Positions 24,927 through 34,050 of a stretch of 64,000 nt of DNA are shown one piece after another. A program made the position numbers and the translations under genes. Within the stretch, counting starts at the first letter, position 1. The number at the start of each line of letters is the position of its first letter. This DNA is from an uncultured Paracoccaceae bacterium (GTDB lineage Bacteria > Pseudomonadota > Alphaproteobacteria > Rhodobacterales > Rhodobacteraceae), in the NCBI GenBank assembly GCA_945952025.1, contig CAMFGW010000002.1, forward strand, positions 112,521-176,520, in the 5' to 3' direction. Under the pieces are notes generated by a model. That model had not been told where the DNA came from, did not search any database, and was given only the letters and a program-made list of their open reading frames with translations.

Positions 24927-26479
24927 TCCCGCCCCTCCCACATGGCCCGGACCGCGTCCGCGATGGTTGCGGCGTCGGCGTCCTGCCAGCGCGCGGCGAC
25001 GATCTGGTCGGGGCGGATCAGGTAAAGCGCTGCCCCCGCGCCGCCCAGATAGCGCGCCCTGACCCAGCCTTCGGCGGCCAGCTCCAGAACCGGGACCGTT
25101 ACCCCCTTGGGCGCGGCTCGACCGATGGCGAGAAGCACCGGCTCGCGCCCCAGCCGGTCCAGGAGCCAGGCCTCGCCCAGGGGCGCGTCGGGCGCGACGG
25201 AGCCGGGCCGCGCGGCCAAGGGCAGGGCAGGGTCATCGGCGCCAGTCAAGGCGTAGGTGCAGGGGACCGACAGGCGGCCAGAGTTGACCAGCGTGCGGGC
25301 AAAGGGCACCTGACCGGCGAGCCGCAGCACCTGATCGCGGAAGAGCCGCTCGATACCGTCGGCGGGGGTCATGAAGCGCGTCGTGCGGCTGGAGTTCAGG
25401 ATGTTTTCATCCGCGCCAAAGGTGCGCTCGCGGTCATAGGCGGCAAGGCTCGCCCCGGGCGCGTCGCCCCGCACCACCGCCGCCAGACGCCAGCCGAGCG
25501 CGTCCACATCCTGCAGCCCGCCATTGCCGCCGCGCGCACCGAAGGGGCTGACGACATGGGCGCTGTCGCCGGCAAAGATCACGCGGCCATGCAGGAAGCT
25601 GTCCAGCCGCCGGCACTGGAAGGTGTAGATCGACGACCAGTCGAGCCGGAATTTCCGGTCGCCCACCACCTTTTCGATGCGCGGCACGATGCGTTCGGGC
25701 TTGCGCTCGACCTCGGGGTCGGTGTCCCAGCCGAGTTGCAGGTCGATGCGGTAGATGTTGTCGGGCTGCTTGTGCAGAAGGGCCGACTGGCCGGGGTGGA
25801 AGGTCGGTTCGAACCAGAACCAGCGTTCCGGCGGGAAGTCGGCCGTCATCTCGATGTCGGCGATCAGGAAGCGTTCCTCGAAAAGGACGCCCTCGAACGC
25901 CAGCCCCATCATCTCGCGCACCGGGCTGCGGGCGCCGTCACAGGCGATGAGCCAGTCGGCTTCAAGCTCGTAGGCGCCGTCCGGCGTCTCGATCCGCGCG
26001 GTGGCGTGGTCGGTCGACTGGTCAAGGCCCACGACCCGGTTCTTGAAGCGGATCTCGATTTCCGGGCGGCGGAGCGCCTCGTCGATCAGATATTCCTCGA
26101 CGTAATATTGCTGCAGGTTGACGAAGGCCGGCATCTTGTGGCCCGCCTCGGGCAGAAGGTCGAAGGCATAGACCTCGGCCTCGTGGTGGCGGGTGCGGCC
26201 AACCTTCCAGGTCACGCCCTTGGCGACGGCCCGCGCGCCCACGTCGCCCAGGCGGTCCAGCACCTCGAGCGCGCGCTTCGACCAGCAGATCGCCCGGCTG
26301 CCGACCGACACCACGTCATTGTCGTCGATGACGACCGAGCGCACGCCGTGGTTCGCCAGTTCGATCGCCATGGCCAGCCCGATGGGCCCCGCCCCGACGA
26401 TCAGCACCTTGTGGCGCGGCTCGGGCGCGGTCAGGCCCGGCGCGCGGCGGTAGGGATAGGGCTTGTAGTCATAGGCCAT
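24923..26479 (-). CDS. FAD-dependent aromatic-ring monooxygenase (MhpA/PheA-like)
   Basis: This is a 518-residue flavoprotein hydroxylase of the single-component aromatic hydroxylase group. The FAD Rossmann motif is VLIVGAGPIGLAMAIELANHG (about 26-46) and the second FAD motif is FAGDSAHVVSPFGARGGNGG (about 302-321). A C-terminal thioredoxin-like region follows, as in MhpA-type enzymes. It lies in the homogentisate operon 15 nt after the second MBL gene. The likely reaction is hydroxylation of a phenolic acid that feeds homogentisate or a related ring. The exact substrate is unknown; 3-hydroxyphenylacetate or 3-hydroxyphenylpropionate type acids are candidates by inference. Confidence 0.87.
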   Translation of the reverse strand: MAYDYKPYPYRRAPGLTAPEPRHKVLIVGAGPIGLAMAIELANHGVRSVVIDDNDVVSVGSRAICWSKRALEVLDRLGDVGARAVAKGVTWKVGRTRHHEAEVYAFDLLPEAGHKMPAFVNLQQYYVEEYLIDEALRRPEIEIRFKNRVVGLDQSTDHATARIETPDGAYELEADWLIACDGARSPVREMMGLAFEGVLFEERFLIADIEMTADFPPERWFWFEPTFHPGQSALLHKQPDNIYRIDLQLGWDTDPEVERKPERIVPRIEKVVGDRKFRLDWSSIYTFQCRRLDSFLHGRVIFAGDSAHVVSPFGARGGNGGLQDVDALGWRLAAVVRGDAPGASLAAYDRERTFGADENILNSSRTTRFMTPADGIERLFRDQVLRLAGQVPFARTLVNSGRLSVPCTYALTGADDPALPLAARPGSVAPDAPLGEAWLLDRLGREPVLLAIGRAAPKGVTVPVLELAAEGWVRARYLGGAGAALYLIRPDQIVAARWQDADAATIADAVRAMWEGRE

Positions 26480-26494
26480 GTCGCCCCCGGTTCC

Positions 26495-27448
26495 CTAGCC
26501 CTGCAGGTCCGCCCACATCTGCCGGTCGCGTTCGGCCGTCCAGATGCGGGGCGTGTCGATGCCCTGCGCCTCGTCATAGGCGCGGGCGACGTTGAAGGGC
26601 AGGCAATGTTCATAGATCGCATAGGTCGAAAACTTGGGGTCGCATTCGGCGCGCACGGCGTCCCAGGCCTCTTTCAGGCTGCCGCCCCGGGCCGCGACCC
26701 GCGCCGCCGGGCGGTAGGTCGAGGCGACGAAATCCCTTGTCATGTCGATGGCCTTGCCGACCACGTCGCGGCCGACCAGCGCATCGCCCCGGCCCGGCAC
26801 GATGGCGCGCGGGTCCATGGCGCGGATGGCTTCCAGCGTGTCAGGCCAGTCGGCGAAATGGCCGTCGCCGCAGTAGCAGGCCGAGTGGTATTCGACGATG
26901 TCGCCGGTCATCATGACATCCTCGTCCGGAACAAGGACCACGGCATCGCCTGCCGTATGGGCGCGCCCGACATGGCCGATGTCGACGCGGCGGCGCCCGA
27001 GGTAGACCGAGACACTGTCGCTGAAGGTCAGCGTCGGCCAGGTGAGGCCGGGAATTTCCTCATGGCCTTGGAACAGGCGCGGGAAACGGCCGAATTCGCT
27101 CGCCCAGTCCTCTTGCCCGCGTTCGGCGACCATGGCGCGGGCGGCGTCGGACATGATGATCTCGCGCGCACCATAGGCCGAGGCGCCAAGGACGCGGACG
27201 GCGTGGTAGTGCGTCAGGACAAGGTGGCTGATCGGCTTGTCGGTGACGGACCGGATGCAGTCGATGACCTTGCGGGCCAGGCGCGGGGTGGCCTGCGCCT
27301 CGACCACCATGACGCTGTCGTCGCCGATGATGACGCCGGTGTTCGGATCGCCCTCGGCGGTGAAGGCGTAGATGCCGCGCCCCACTTCGGTGAAGGTGAT
27401 CTTCTTTTCGCTCAGGTCGCCTTGCGAGGCAAAAGCCTTGGCCATCAT
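26495..27448 (-). CDS. MBL-fold metallo-hydrolase with atypical metal motif
   Basis: This is a 317-residue metallo-beta-lactamase fold protein. Where the family normally has HxHxDH it reads THYHAVRVLGASAYG, so the two histidines are present but the Asp-His pair is replaced by Arg-Val. Further ligands look intact: the His in GRAHTAGDA and the Asp in MMTGDIVEYH. It may therefore bind a single metal or use a different ligand. The start ATG 27448 overlaps the fahA stop by 4 nt. Being inside the homogentisate operon, it probably acts on a pathway intermediate or its thioester/lactone, but no reaction can be assigned. Confidence 0.82.
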   Translation of the reverse strand: MMAKAFASQGDLSEKKITFTEVGRGIYAFTAEGDPNTGVIIGDDSVMVVEAQATPRLARKVIDCIRSVTDKPISHLVLTHYHAVRVLGASAYGAREIIMSDAARAMVAERGQEDWASEFGRFPRLFQGHEEIPGLTWPTLTFSDSVSVYLGRRRVDIGHVGRAHTAGDAVVLVPDEDVMMTGDIVEYHSACYCGDGHFADWPDTLEAIRAMDPRAIVPGRGDALVGRDVVGKAIDMTRDFVASTYRPAARVAARGGSLKEAWDAVRAECDPKFSTYAIYEHCLPFNVARAYDEAQGIDTPRIWTAERDRQMWADLQG

Positions 27449-28713
27449 CCGTCCTTTCGTGCGTAGGGGTCGTCGAGCGCGGGCAGGAGGCGGCCTGCGC
27501 AGGCGCCGAAGCCCACCCGGTAGCCGTCGCCCTGCGCATGGCCGCGCAGCGTCAGCCTGTCGCCATCCTCGATGAAGCTGCGGGTGCCGCCGGCGACCGG
27601 GAAGGGCTCTTTCGCGTTCCACGACAGCTCCATGAGTGAGCCGCGGCTTTCCTTCGTCGGGCCCGAAATCGTGCCGGACCCCAGAAGGTCGCCCACGTTC
27701 ATCGGGCAGCCGGATGTGGTGTGGTGTGCAAGCTGCTGGGCGGCGGAATAGTAAAGCTCGCGCGCGTTGGTGCGGGCGATGACGGTTTCCGCACCGCCCT
27801 CTGGCGCGAGGCTGACCGACAGGGCGATGTCGTAGTTCATCGGCCCCGGTTCGGCCAGGTAGGGCAAGAGCGGGCGTTGGCGCGGGGGCGTCGGCACGCG
27901 GAAGGGGGCAAGGGCGGCGCGCGTCACGATCCAGGGGCTGATGGTCGTCGCGGTCGCCTTGGCCTGGAAGGGGCCGAGCGGCTGGTATTCCCAGCCCTGG
28001 ATGTCGCGCGCCGACCAGTCGTTCAGAAGGACGAAGCCGAAGATCATCGCGTCGGCTTCGGCGACCGTCACCGGCTGGCCGTGGCCCGAGGGCTGGCCGA
28101 CGATGGCGCCAAGTTCCAGTTCGATGTCGAACCGGCGCGAGGGGGCGAAGGTCGGAAGCTCGGCGTCCGGGGCCTTCAGTTGCCCCCAGGGGCGGCGCAC
28201 GTCGGTGCCGGACGGCACGACGGACGAGGCGCGGCCGTTGTAGCCGATCGGGATCGAAAGCCAGTTGGGCGGCAGGGCATTTTCCGCGCCACGCAGCATG
28301 GTGCCCACGTTCATCGCATGGTGCTGGCTGGCGTAGAAATCGGTATATTCCGAAATCAGGACAGGCAGATGCAGGGTCGCCCCTGCCTGCGGCACCAGGT
28401 GGGGCTCGACCGTTTCGCGGTGGGGCGAGCCTTCGGCCAGAAGGTCCATCAGCGCGCCGCGAAGCTCGTCCCAGGCGACCGGGCCAAGCTCCATGAAGTC
28501 GTTCCAGAAGGGCACGTCGAAGACCGGCAGGTCGGCGGCCCTGAGGATGCCCGCCTCTTCGAGTGCGGTCAGGTCGAGGATATAGTCGCCGATCGCCACG
28601 CCGCAGCGCGGCTCTTCGTCGCCGGTCGAAAAGACGCCGCAGGGCAGGTTGTTCAGCGGGAAGTCCCCGGCCGGGTCGTTCGCGCTTTCGACCCAGGATC
28701 GGATCATTGTCAC
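27445..28713 (-). CDS. fahA: Fumarylacetoacetase
   Basis: This enzyme performs the last step of tyrosine/homogentisate breakdown, cutting fumarylacetoacetate to fumarate and acetoacetate. The 422-residue protein matches the two-domain FAH: an N-terminal SH3-like part (about 1-115) and a C-terminal beta-roll. Active-site landmarks are YTDFYASQHHA (His, Asp), ELELGAIVG (Glu ligands), VLLNDWSARDIQGWEYQPLG and GSGTISGP. The GTG at 28713 fits a GGAGG located 7 nt upstream and overlaps the preceding MBL stop by 4 nt. The ATG two codons in is too far from that site. Confidence 0.95.
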   Translation of the reverse strand: MTMIRSWVESANDPAGDFPLNNLPCGVFSTGDEEPRCGVAIGDYILDLTALEEAGILRAADLPVFDVPFWNDFMELGPVAWDELRGALMDLLAEGSPHRETVEPHLVPQAGATLHLPVLISEYTDFYASQHHAMNVGTMLRGAENALPPNWLSIPIGYNGRASSVVPSGTDVRRPWGQLKAPDAELPTFAPSRRFDIELELGAIVGQPSGHGQPVTVAEADAMIFGFVLLNDWSARDIQGWEYQPLGPFQAKATATTISPWIVTRAALAPFRVPTPPRQRPLLPYLAEPGPMNYDIALSVSLAPEGGAETVIARTNARELYYSAAQQLAHHTTSGCPMNVGDLLGSGTISGPTKESRGSLMELSWNAKEPFPVAGGTRSFIEDGDRLTLRGHAQGDGYRVGFGACAGRLLPALDDPYARKDG

Positions 28714-29564
28714 AGGAGCACCTCCATCCCGTCGCGGCCGACAAGCACCGGCCCCGCGAAGGTCCGCGCCGCCCGCGCGCGCCACATGTCTTCGGTAAAG
28801 CGCGGATCGTCGACCGGCACCAGATGGTTCAGGACCAGCTTGCCCACGCCGGCCGCAGCCGCGATGCGGCCCGCGTCATCGACCGTGGTGTGCGACGCGA
28901 CCAGATGCGCGCGCAACGCCTCGCCGCCGCCGGTATTCTGCAAGATGACCTCGATCCCTTCGGGCAGCATGGCTTCGTGCAGAAGCACGTCGGCCCCGCG
29001 CGCAAAGTCAGCGAGCGGCGGGAAATAGGCCGTGTCGCCCGAACAGACGACCGAGCGCGTTCCGTCGAACCGGAAGGCCAGCGCGTGATCGACCGGCGGA
29101 TGGCTGACGCGCAGCGCCGTGACGCGCAGCCCCGCGATCGGGACCGGACCACCGGTCACGGGCACGATCCGCACCAGGTCGGGCAGGGGCAGGCGCCCTT
29201 CGTCCTCGACCCGGGTCGCACTGTCGTAGGCCGTGGACTGCAGGAAGCCCGCCCAATAGTCGGACAGCCCCTCGGGCCCATAGATCGTGACCGGCGTCTT
29301 CAGCCCCGTCACCCAGGCGGTGTGGATCAGCGGCCCAAGTTCCAGGATATGGTCCGAATGCAGGTGCGTGATGCAGATCGTCGCCAGCCGCCGCAGGTCC
29401 AGTCCGGCGGCGACCAGCGCGGCCGTCACGCCGAGCCCGCTGTCGATGATGATGCTCTGGCCGTCCAGTTCCAGAAGCGTCGCGGTCGGCATGGCGCCGG
29501 GCGCCCGGACTGCTGGCCCGCCCTTCACCCCCAATGTCACCAGCCGGTTCGCGCCGGCGGTCAT
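28710..29564 (-). CDS. MBL-fold metallo-hydrolase (RNase Z/arylsulfatase-like)
   Basis: This 284-residue metallo-beta-lactamase fold enzyme has the complete binuclear zinc motif THLHSDH, plus the later ligands in the [21 protein letters not shown] and LNHLVP sections. The pattern resembles the RNase Z-like/phosphodiesterase branch, not classical lactamases. It sits between hmgA and fahA and overlaps each by 4 nt (ATGA and GTGA junctions), so it is made in step with them. In the standard pathway this place belongs to maleylacetoacetate isomerase. Whether the MBL protein substitutes in some way is unknown. Confidence 0.85.
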   Translation of the reverse strand: MTAGANRLVTLGVKGGPAVRAPGAMPTATLLELDGQSIIIDSGLGVTAALVAAGLDLRRLATICITHLHSDHILELGPLIHTAWVTGLKTPVTIYGPEGLSDYWAGFLQSTAYDSATRVEDEGRLPLPDLVRIVPVTGGPVPIAGLRVTALRVSHPPVDHALAFRFDGTRSVVCSGDTAYFPPLADFARGADVLLHEAMLPEGIEVILQNTGGGEALRAHLVASHTTVDDAGRIAAAAGVGKLVLNHLVPVDDPRFTEDMWRARAARTFAGPVLVGRDGMEVLL

Positions 29565-30922
29565 TTGAGGCCGGGCGTGCCGTCGAACTTGCGCTCGAGC
29601 GTCTTCCAACAGTCGATGTAGTCGTCCTGGAGGGGCGCCTCGGTCGCGGCGAAGGTCGTCAGGTGCTGCGGGAAGCGGGTCTCGAACATGAAGGACATGG
29701 TGTTGTCCAGCTTCTCGGGCTTCAGCTTGGCGTTTGACGCCCCTTCGAACGCGTCATGGTCCGGCCCGTGCGGCAGCATCATGTTGTGTAGGCTGAGGCC
29801 GCCTGCCACAAACCCTTGGGGCTTGGCATCGTAGACGCCGTAGATGTTGCCCATCAGTTCGGACATGATGTTCTTGTGATACCAGGGCGGGCGGAAGGTG
29901 TTTTCCGCCACCATCCAGCGTTCGCGGAAAAGGACGAAGTCGATGTTCGCCGTGCCTTCGACGCCCGAGGGCGCGGTCAGGACGGTGAAGATCGAGGGGT
30001 CGGGGTGGTCGAAGAGGATCGCGCCGACCGGGCAATAGGTCTTCAGGTCATATTTGACCGGGCAATAGTTGCCATGCCAGGCCACCACGTCCAGCGGGCT
30101 GTGGCCGATCTTCGTGCGGTGGAACTGGCCGCACCATTTGACGGTGACGGTCGAGGGCAGCTCGCGGTCCTCATAGGCTGCGACGGGGGTCTTGAAGTCG
30201 CGGCGGTTGGCCATGCAGTTGGCGCCGATGGGCCCGCGGCCCGGCAGCTGGAACTTCTGGCCGTAGTTTTCGCAGACAAAGCCACGGGCGGGGCCGTCCA
30301 GAAGCTCGACCCGGTAGACGAGGCCGCGCGGGATGATCGCGACTTCCTGGGGTTCGAGGTCGATGATCCCAAGCTCGGTGCAGAACCTCAGCCGGCCTTC
30401 CTGCGGCACGACCAGAAGCTCGCTGTCGGCCGAGAAGAAATAGTCGTCCACCATCGAGGCGGTCACGAGGTAGATGTGGCTCGCCATGCCCACTTGCGTG
30501 TTCACGTCACCCGCCGTGGTCATGGTGCGCATGCCGGTCAGCCAGGTCAGATCGCCCTGCCCGTGCGGGACCGGGTCCCAGCGGTATTGGCCAAGCGAGA
30601 TCACGTCGGGCAGGACGTTCGGGGCCGATTTCCAGTAGGGCAGGTCGATCTTTTCGAACCGGTGCGTGTGCTTGACCGAGGGGCGGATGCGGTAGCACCA
30701 GGTGCGTTCGTTCTGGTGGCTCGGTGCGGTGAAGGCGGTGCCCGAAAGCTGTTCGCCGTAAAGGCCGTAGTTGCATTTCTGGGGGCTGTTCATGCCCTGC
30801 GGCAGGGCGCCGGGCAGGGCCTCGGTCTCGAAGTCGTTGCCGAAGCCCGGCATGTAGCCTTCGGTCGTGCCGACGGGCGTGGCGGCCTGGATCATGCGGT
30901 GGGGACGTTCCGGACGGTTCAT
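29561..30922 (-). CDS. hmgA: Homogentisate 1,2-dioxygenase
   Basis: This non-haem iron dioxygenase opens the homogentisate ring to give maleylacetoacetate. At 453 residues it has the normal family length. The sequence contains the expected landmarks [20 protein letters not shown] near the start and the iron ligands in [14 protein letters not shown] (His, Glu) and [11 protein letters not shown] (His). The ATG at 30922 is 6 nt after AAGGAG; the GTG one codon earlier is too close. It is the first gene of a six-gene leftward operon and is preceded by a very strong promoter with a palindromic operator. Confidence 0.97.
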   Translation of the reverse strand: MNRPERPHRMIQAATPVGTTEGYMPGFGNDFETEALPGALPQGMNSPQKCNYGLYGEQLSGTAFTAPSHQNERTWCYRIRPSVKHTHRFEKIDLPYWKSAPNVLPDVISLGQYRWDPVPHGQGDLTWLTGMRTMTTAGDVNTQVGMASHIYLVTASMVDDYFFSADSELLVVPQEGRLRFCTELGIIDLEPQEVAIIPRGLVYRVELLDGPARGFVCENYGQKFQLPGRGPIGANCMANRRDFKTPVAAYEDRELPSTVTVKWCGQFHRTKIGHSPLDVVAWHGNYCPVKYDLKTYCPVGAILFDHPDPSIFTVLTAPSGVEGTANIDFVLFRERWMVAENTFRPPWYHKNIMSELMGNIYGVYDAKPQGFVAGGLSLHNMMLPHGPDHDAFEGASNAKLKPEKLDNTMSFMFETRFPQHLTTFAATEAPLQDDYIDCWKTLERKFDGTPGLK

Positions 30923-30955
30923 CACGCGCTCCTTTCAGGCAAATGGGATGGGGTG

Positions 30956-30983
30956 ATTATCGTTGCATTTGCAATGATGTCAA
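30956..30983 (-). promoter_or_regulatory. hmgA operon promoter with embedded palindromic operator
   Basis: On the minus strand the -35 box is a perfect TTGACA (30978-30983). A 16-nt spacer and GATAAT (30956-30961, 5 of 6 matches) follow. The 20-base imperfect palindrome ATCATTGCAAATGCAACGAT spans 30959-30978, filling the spacer and touching both boxes. A protein bound there would block RNA polymerase. The symmetric TTGCA/TGCAA arms resemble operators of MarR-type regulators of aromatic catabolism. No MarR gene lies in the window. Confidence 0.75.
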
Positions 30984-31023
30984 GCCGCGCGATCGTGGGC
31001 TGCCGTGCGTGCGGGCGGGGCCT

Positions 31024-31545
31024 TTACTCTTCCTGAAGCAGTTTGCGGTAGCCGCGCGCGGCGTAGATCAGGGGCGCGTCGACCGGGTCGGGCAGGATGA
31101 CAGACACGACCTCGCCCACGAAAAGGTGGTGGGTTTCCCACAGAAGGGCGGTCACCACCCGGCAGTCGAAGGTGACGGCGGCGCGCTTGATCCGCGCGGC
31201 GCCGGTGTCGCCGACCTCGATGTCGATGCCTTCGAACTTGTCGGCCCCCCTGGCGCCGTGGCGGCCCGAAAAGCGGTCAGAGATATGGGCCTGGTCGTGG
31301 CGCAGGACGTTCGCCGAAAAGACCCGGTTGGCCATGATCGCCGCCGCCGCCGGGCTTTGATGGTGGATGCAGGCCAGGATCGAGGGTGCGCGGCCATCGG
31401 CCGAAACCGAGGTCAGGGACGAGATCGTCAGCCCCGCCGGGCCGCCCGGCCCGTCGGTCGTCAGGACCGAGACGGAGGCGGCCATGCGGCTCATGGCTTC
31501 CAGGAATTGCGGGCGCAGATCGTTCGTCACGGGATGGGTGGTCAT
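31024..31545 (-). CDS. Flavin reductase family protein
   Basis: This 173-residue FMN-binding split-barrel protein is likely the reductase half of a two-component monooxygenase or a general flavin reductase. Motifs of the family are MAASVSVLTTDGPGGPAGLTISSLTSVS near the N-terminus (first 20 residues of the barrel), VFSANVLRHDQ in the middle and GEVVSV near the end. The ATG at 31545 follows GGAG by 6 nt. It is co-directional with hmgA, but a 101-nt gap with the hmgA promoter separates them. The FAD monooxygenase downstream is of a single-component type, so its partner is not obvious. Confidence 0.85.
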   Translation of the reverse strand: MTTHPVTNDLRPQFLEAMSRMAASVSVLTTDGPGGPAGLTISSLTSVSADGRAPSILACIHHQSPAAAAIMANRVFSANVLRHDQAHISDRFSGRHGARGADKFEGIDIEVGDTGAARIKRAAVTFDCRVVTALLWETHHLFVGEVVSVILPDPVDAPLIYAARGYRKLLQEE

Positions 31546-31717
31546 CGGGGGCTCCAAGAATCGCGCTTTGGCGCAGTTTCGTCACCTTCGGCTGGTTTTG
31601 CCAAGCCGCTTCTGCCGCGTCGCAGAAAATATCGGAACCGCAAGAGCGGAGTAGCCATTCGGCCCGCAACCATGGCAAGATTTGCCCGAAGGTTGGAAAG
31701 GGCAAAGGAGGCCCCAG

Positions 31718-32152
31718 ATGGACTTCCCCACCGCAGTCAGGACGTGCCTGTCCAAGTATGCCACCTTCGAGGGGCGCGCCCGCCGCGCGGAGTTCTGGTG
31801 GTTTCTTCTGTTTGGGTGGCTCATCAGTATCGCCGCCGGGTTTCTGGACTGGATGTTGTTCGGCCGGGCCATAATGGGGCCCGACATGATGGATTCGGGC
31901 ATGACGATGATGGTCTGGCGCTCGCCCATCCAGAATTTGGTCGGTCTCGCACTCATCCTGCCCGGGCTCGCGGTGGCGGTCCGGCGCCTGCATGACACGG
32001 ACCGGTCCGGCTGGTGGTGGTGGCTGTGCCTGATCCCGCTGATCGGCGTCATCATCCTCATCGTCTGGTATGCCACGCGCGGCACCCAGGGTCCGAACCG
32101 CTTCGGCCCGGACCCGATCGGGCCGGACAGTTACAGTTCGGCCTCGGCGTAG
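31718..32152 (+). CDS. DUF805 family membrane protein
   Basis: This 144-residue protein has four transmembrane segments. It carries the DUF805 signature: an N-terminal CLSKYATFEGRARRAEFWWF block and the VAVRRLHDTDRSGWWWW motif before the last two helices. The function of the family is unknown. Start ATG 31718 follows AAAGGAGG at ideal spacing. It lies opposite the flavin reductase, and its last 22 nt overlap the convergent gshA gene. No operon partner is evident. Confidence 0.88.
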   Translation: MDFPTAVRTCLSKYATFEGRARRAEFWWFLLFGWLISIAAGFLDWMLFGRAIMGPDMMDSGMTMMVWRSPIQNLVGLALILPGLAVAVRRLHDTDRSGWWWWLCLIPLIGVIILIVWYATRGTQGPNRFGPDPIGPDSYSSASA

Positions 32153-33477
32153 AGCCGCGTCAGGTCGCCCTGCCACTCGCCCCGGTCGCGGGCGAGCCAG
32201 CGGTCGGCCTGCACGTGGCCGGTCTTCAGGCTTTCGACCAGCGGTGCGAGGTGGCGTTCTTCGCCCAGTCCCCTCGCCGCAAGGCCTGCGTGCGACAGGC
32301 CGACGGCGGCGCGGGCGAGGTCCAGAAGCTTCACGCCCCCGGCCTGACCTTCCAGCGCATCCTTCGATGCCGCGACGCGCAGCCCCTCGCGCGTTTCGGC
32401 GTCCAGGCCCCTGACCAGGTCCCAGGCGGCGTCGAGCGCCGCGCCGTCATACATGAGTCCGACCCAGAAGGCCGGCAGCGCCACGATCCAGGGGGCGGTG
32501 CCGACGTCGGCGCCCCGCATCTCGATGTATTTCTTCACCCGCGCCTCGGGGAAGACGGTGGTCATATGGTCGGCCCAGTCCGACAGGGTGGGCTTTTCGC
32601 CCGGCAGCGCCGGCAGCTCGCCCTTCAGGAAGTCGCGGAAGCTCTGGCCCAGCGCGTCGACATAGCGGCCGTCGCGATAGACGAAATACATCGGCGCATC
32701 GAGCACCCAGTCGACATAGCGCTGGAAGCCCATGCCGTCCTCGAAGACGAAGGGCAGCATGCCGGTGCGGCTGTCGTCCAGGCTGCGCCAGATGCGCGAG
32801 CGCCAGCTTTTGAAGCCATTGATCTTGCCGTCGAAGAAGGGGGACGAAGCGAAAAGGGCCGTCGCGACCGGCTGAAGCGCCAGCGCCACGCGCAGCTTCT
32901 GCACCATGTCGGCCTCTGACGCATAGTCGAGGTTCACCTGCACCGTGCAGGTGCGATACATCATCTGGGTGCCGTGGGTGCCGACGCGGCCCATGTAGTC
33001 GGTCATCAGCCGGTAGCGGCCCTTCGGCATCATCGGCATGTCGGCGTGCGACCAGACCGGTGCCGCGCCGGCGCCGAAATGGCGGATGCCGAGCGGTTCG
33101 GCGATGGTGCGCAGCTCGGTCAGGTGGTTTTCAAGCTCGGCCTTCGTCTCGTGCAGGTTCGCGACCGGCGCGCCCGAGAGTTCGAACTGGCCGCCGGGTT
33201 CCAGGCTCACGTTCGCGCCGTTGCGGGTCAGGCCGATGATCTTGTCCTGCTCCATCACCGGCTGCCAGTTGTAGCGGTCGCGCAGCCCTTCCAGAAGCGC
33301 GCGGATCGAGCGTTCGCCGTCGTAGGGCACGGGCATCATACTGTCGGTCAGGTAGCCGAACTTCTCGTGCTCGGTGCCGATGCGCCAGTCGGGCTTGGGC
33401 TTCGAGCCACTTTCGATCAGGGCCGCGAGCTGGTCGAAACTTTCGATCGGACCGCCACCGGACTGGGGAATCGACAT
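32131..33477 (-). CDS. gshA: Glutamate-cysteine ligase
   Basis: This enzyme makes gamma-glutamylcysteine, the first step of glutathione synthesis. The 448-residue protein belongs to the plant/alphaproteobacterial GCS2 class, not the E. coli class. Landmarks are RIGTEHEKFGY (about 32-42), SLEPGGQFELSGAP, TDYMGRVGTHGTQMM, CTVQVNLDYASE and EMRGADVG. The last is followed by a helical C-terminal domain. It is convergent with the DUF805 gene and overlaps it by 22 nt. The transcription unit to its right also reads leftward but is separated by 60 nt. Confidence 0.96.
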   Translation of the reverse strand: MSIPQSGGGPIESFDQLAALIESGSKPKPDWRIGTEHEKFGYLTDSMMPVPYDGERSIRALLEGLRDRYNWQPVMEQDKIIGLTRNGANVSLEPGGQFELSGAPVANLHETKAELENHLTELRTIAEPLGIRHFGAGAAPVWSHADMPMMPKGRYRLMTDYMGRVGTHGTQMMYRTCTVQVNLDYASEADMVQKLRVALALQPVATALFASSPFFDGKINGFKSWRSRIWRSLDDSRTGMLPFVFEDGMGFQRYVDWVLDAPMYFVYRDGRYVDALGQSFRDFLKGELPALPGEKPTLSDWADHMTTVFPEARVKKYIEMRGADVGTAPWIVALPAFWVGLMYDGAALDAAWDLVRGLDAETREGLRVAASKDALEGQAGGVKLLDLARAAVGLSHAGLAARGLGEERHLAPLVESLKTGHVQADRWLARDRGEWQGDLTRLYAEAEL

Positions 33478-33537
33478 GAGAGGCTCCGTGAGGTCTGGGA
33501 TGCGGGCGAGGACTCGTGGCGTGGCCCGCCCGGCCTG

Positions 33538-34050
33538 TCAAGAGCGCGCGAGACGCGCCGGGTGCTGCCAGATGACGCGGCTCGGGGCGGGATCGGCCAG
33601 GGCGTCGGTCAGGGAGGCGAGGTCGAGGCCCGGCAGGACCGCGAACACGTCGAAAAGCGCGCCCGCCCCGGCAGCGGCATGGGGGATCAGCAACGCCTGT
33701 CCGTCCGCCTGTTTCAGCCGCCAGTGCGGCAGGCCGTTCAGGCGCAGAAGCCGCACCTCGACCAGGTCGCGTTCGGCGACGAAACCGCCGAAATCGGTGC
33801 CGAAATAGCCGATCTGGCCTTCGTCCACCTGCACGACCCCAGGTGCCGCGACGGGGGCCGCGAAGCGGAGCCTGCGCCAGGCGATCAGGCCAAGGCCAAG
33901 GCCGGTCAGGGCGATGAGGGCGCCGAGGGGCGTCAGGAAGTAGCCACCAAAGGACGCGATCCAGAGGCCGAGAAGCGTGACGCCCCCCGCCGCGATCAGT
34001 TCGGAGTGGCGCCTGAGCGCCTCGGTCACTTCGGGACGCAGGAAGCTCAT
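33538..34050 (-). CDS. Hypothetical membrane protein
   Basis: This 170-residue protein has two adjacent transmembrane helices (about residues 20-60) and a C-terminal soluble domain. I do not recognise a family beyond similarity in layout to conserved Rhodobacteraceae proteins. The soluble part contains VDEGQIGYFGTDFGGFVAERDLVEVRL, of which the first 20 residues form a beta-rich stretch resembling a PH-like or YcxB-type domain. ATG 34050 overlaps the GNAT stop by 4 nt (ATGA), so it is coupled to rsmE and the GNAT gene. Much longer upstream frames cross the GNAT gene and are not real. Confidence 0.72.
   Translation of the reverse strand: MSFLRPEVTEALRRHSELIAAGGVTLLGLWIASFGGYFLTPLGALIALTGLGLGLIAWRRLRFAAPVAAPGVVQVDEGQIGYFGTDFGGFVAERDLVEVRLLRLNGLPHWRLKQADGQALLIPHAAAGAGALFDVFAVLPGLDLASLTDALADPAPSRVIWQHPARLARS

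Noticed and set aside
24743..27466. A 907-residue open frame on the plus strand
   Set aside because: It is antisense to the FAD monooxygenase and the second MBL gene, is Gly/Arg/Ala-rich and has no motif or ribosome site.
26495..28744. A possible large fusion protein ending in the second MBL domain
   Set aside because: The upstream part reads through fahA in another frame. The ATGATG at 27448 with its ribosome site and the 4-nt overlap with fahA fix a normal start.
30959..30978. Insertion-sequence terminal repeat reading of the hmgA palindrome
   Set aside because: It fits exactly between promoter boxes, has no partner copy or transposase nearby, and is better explained as an operator.
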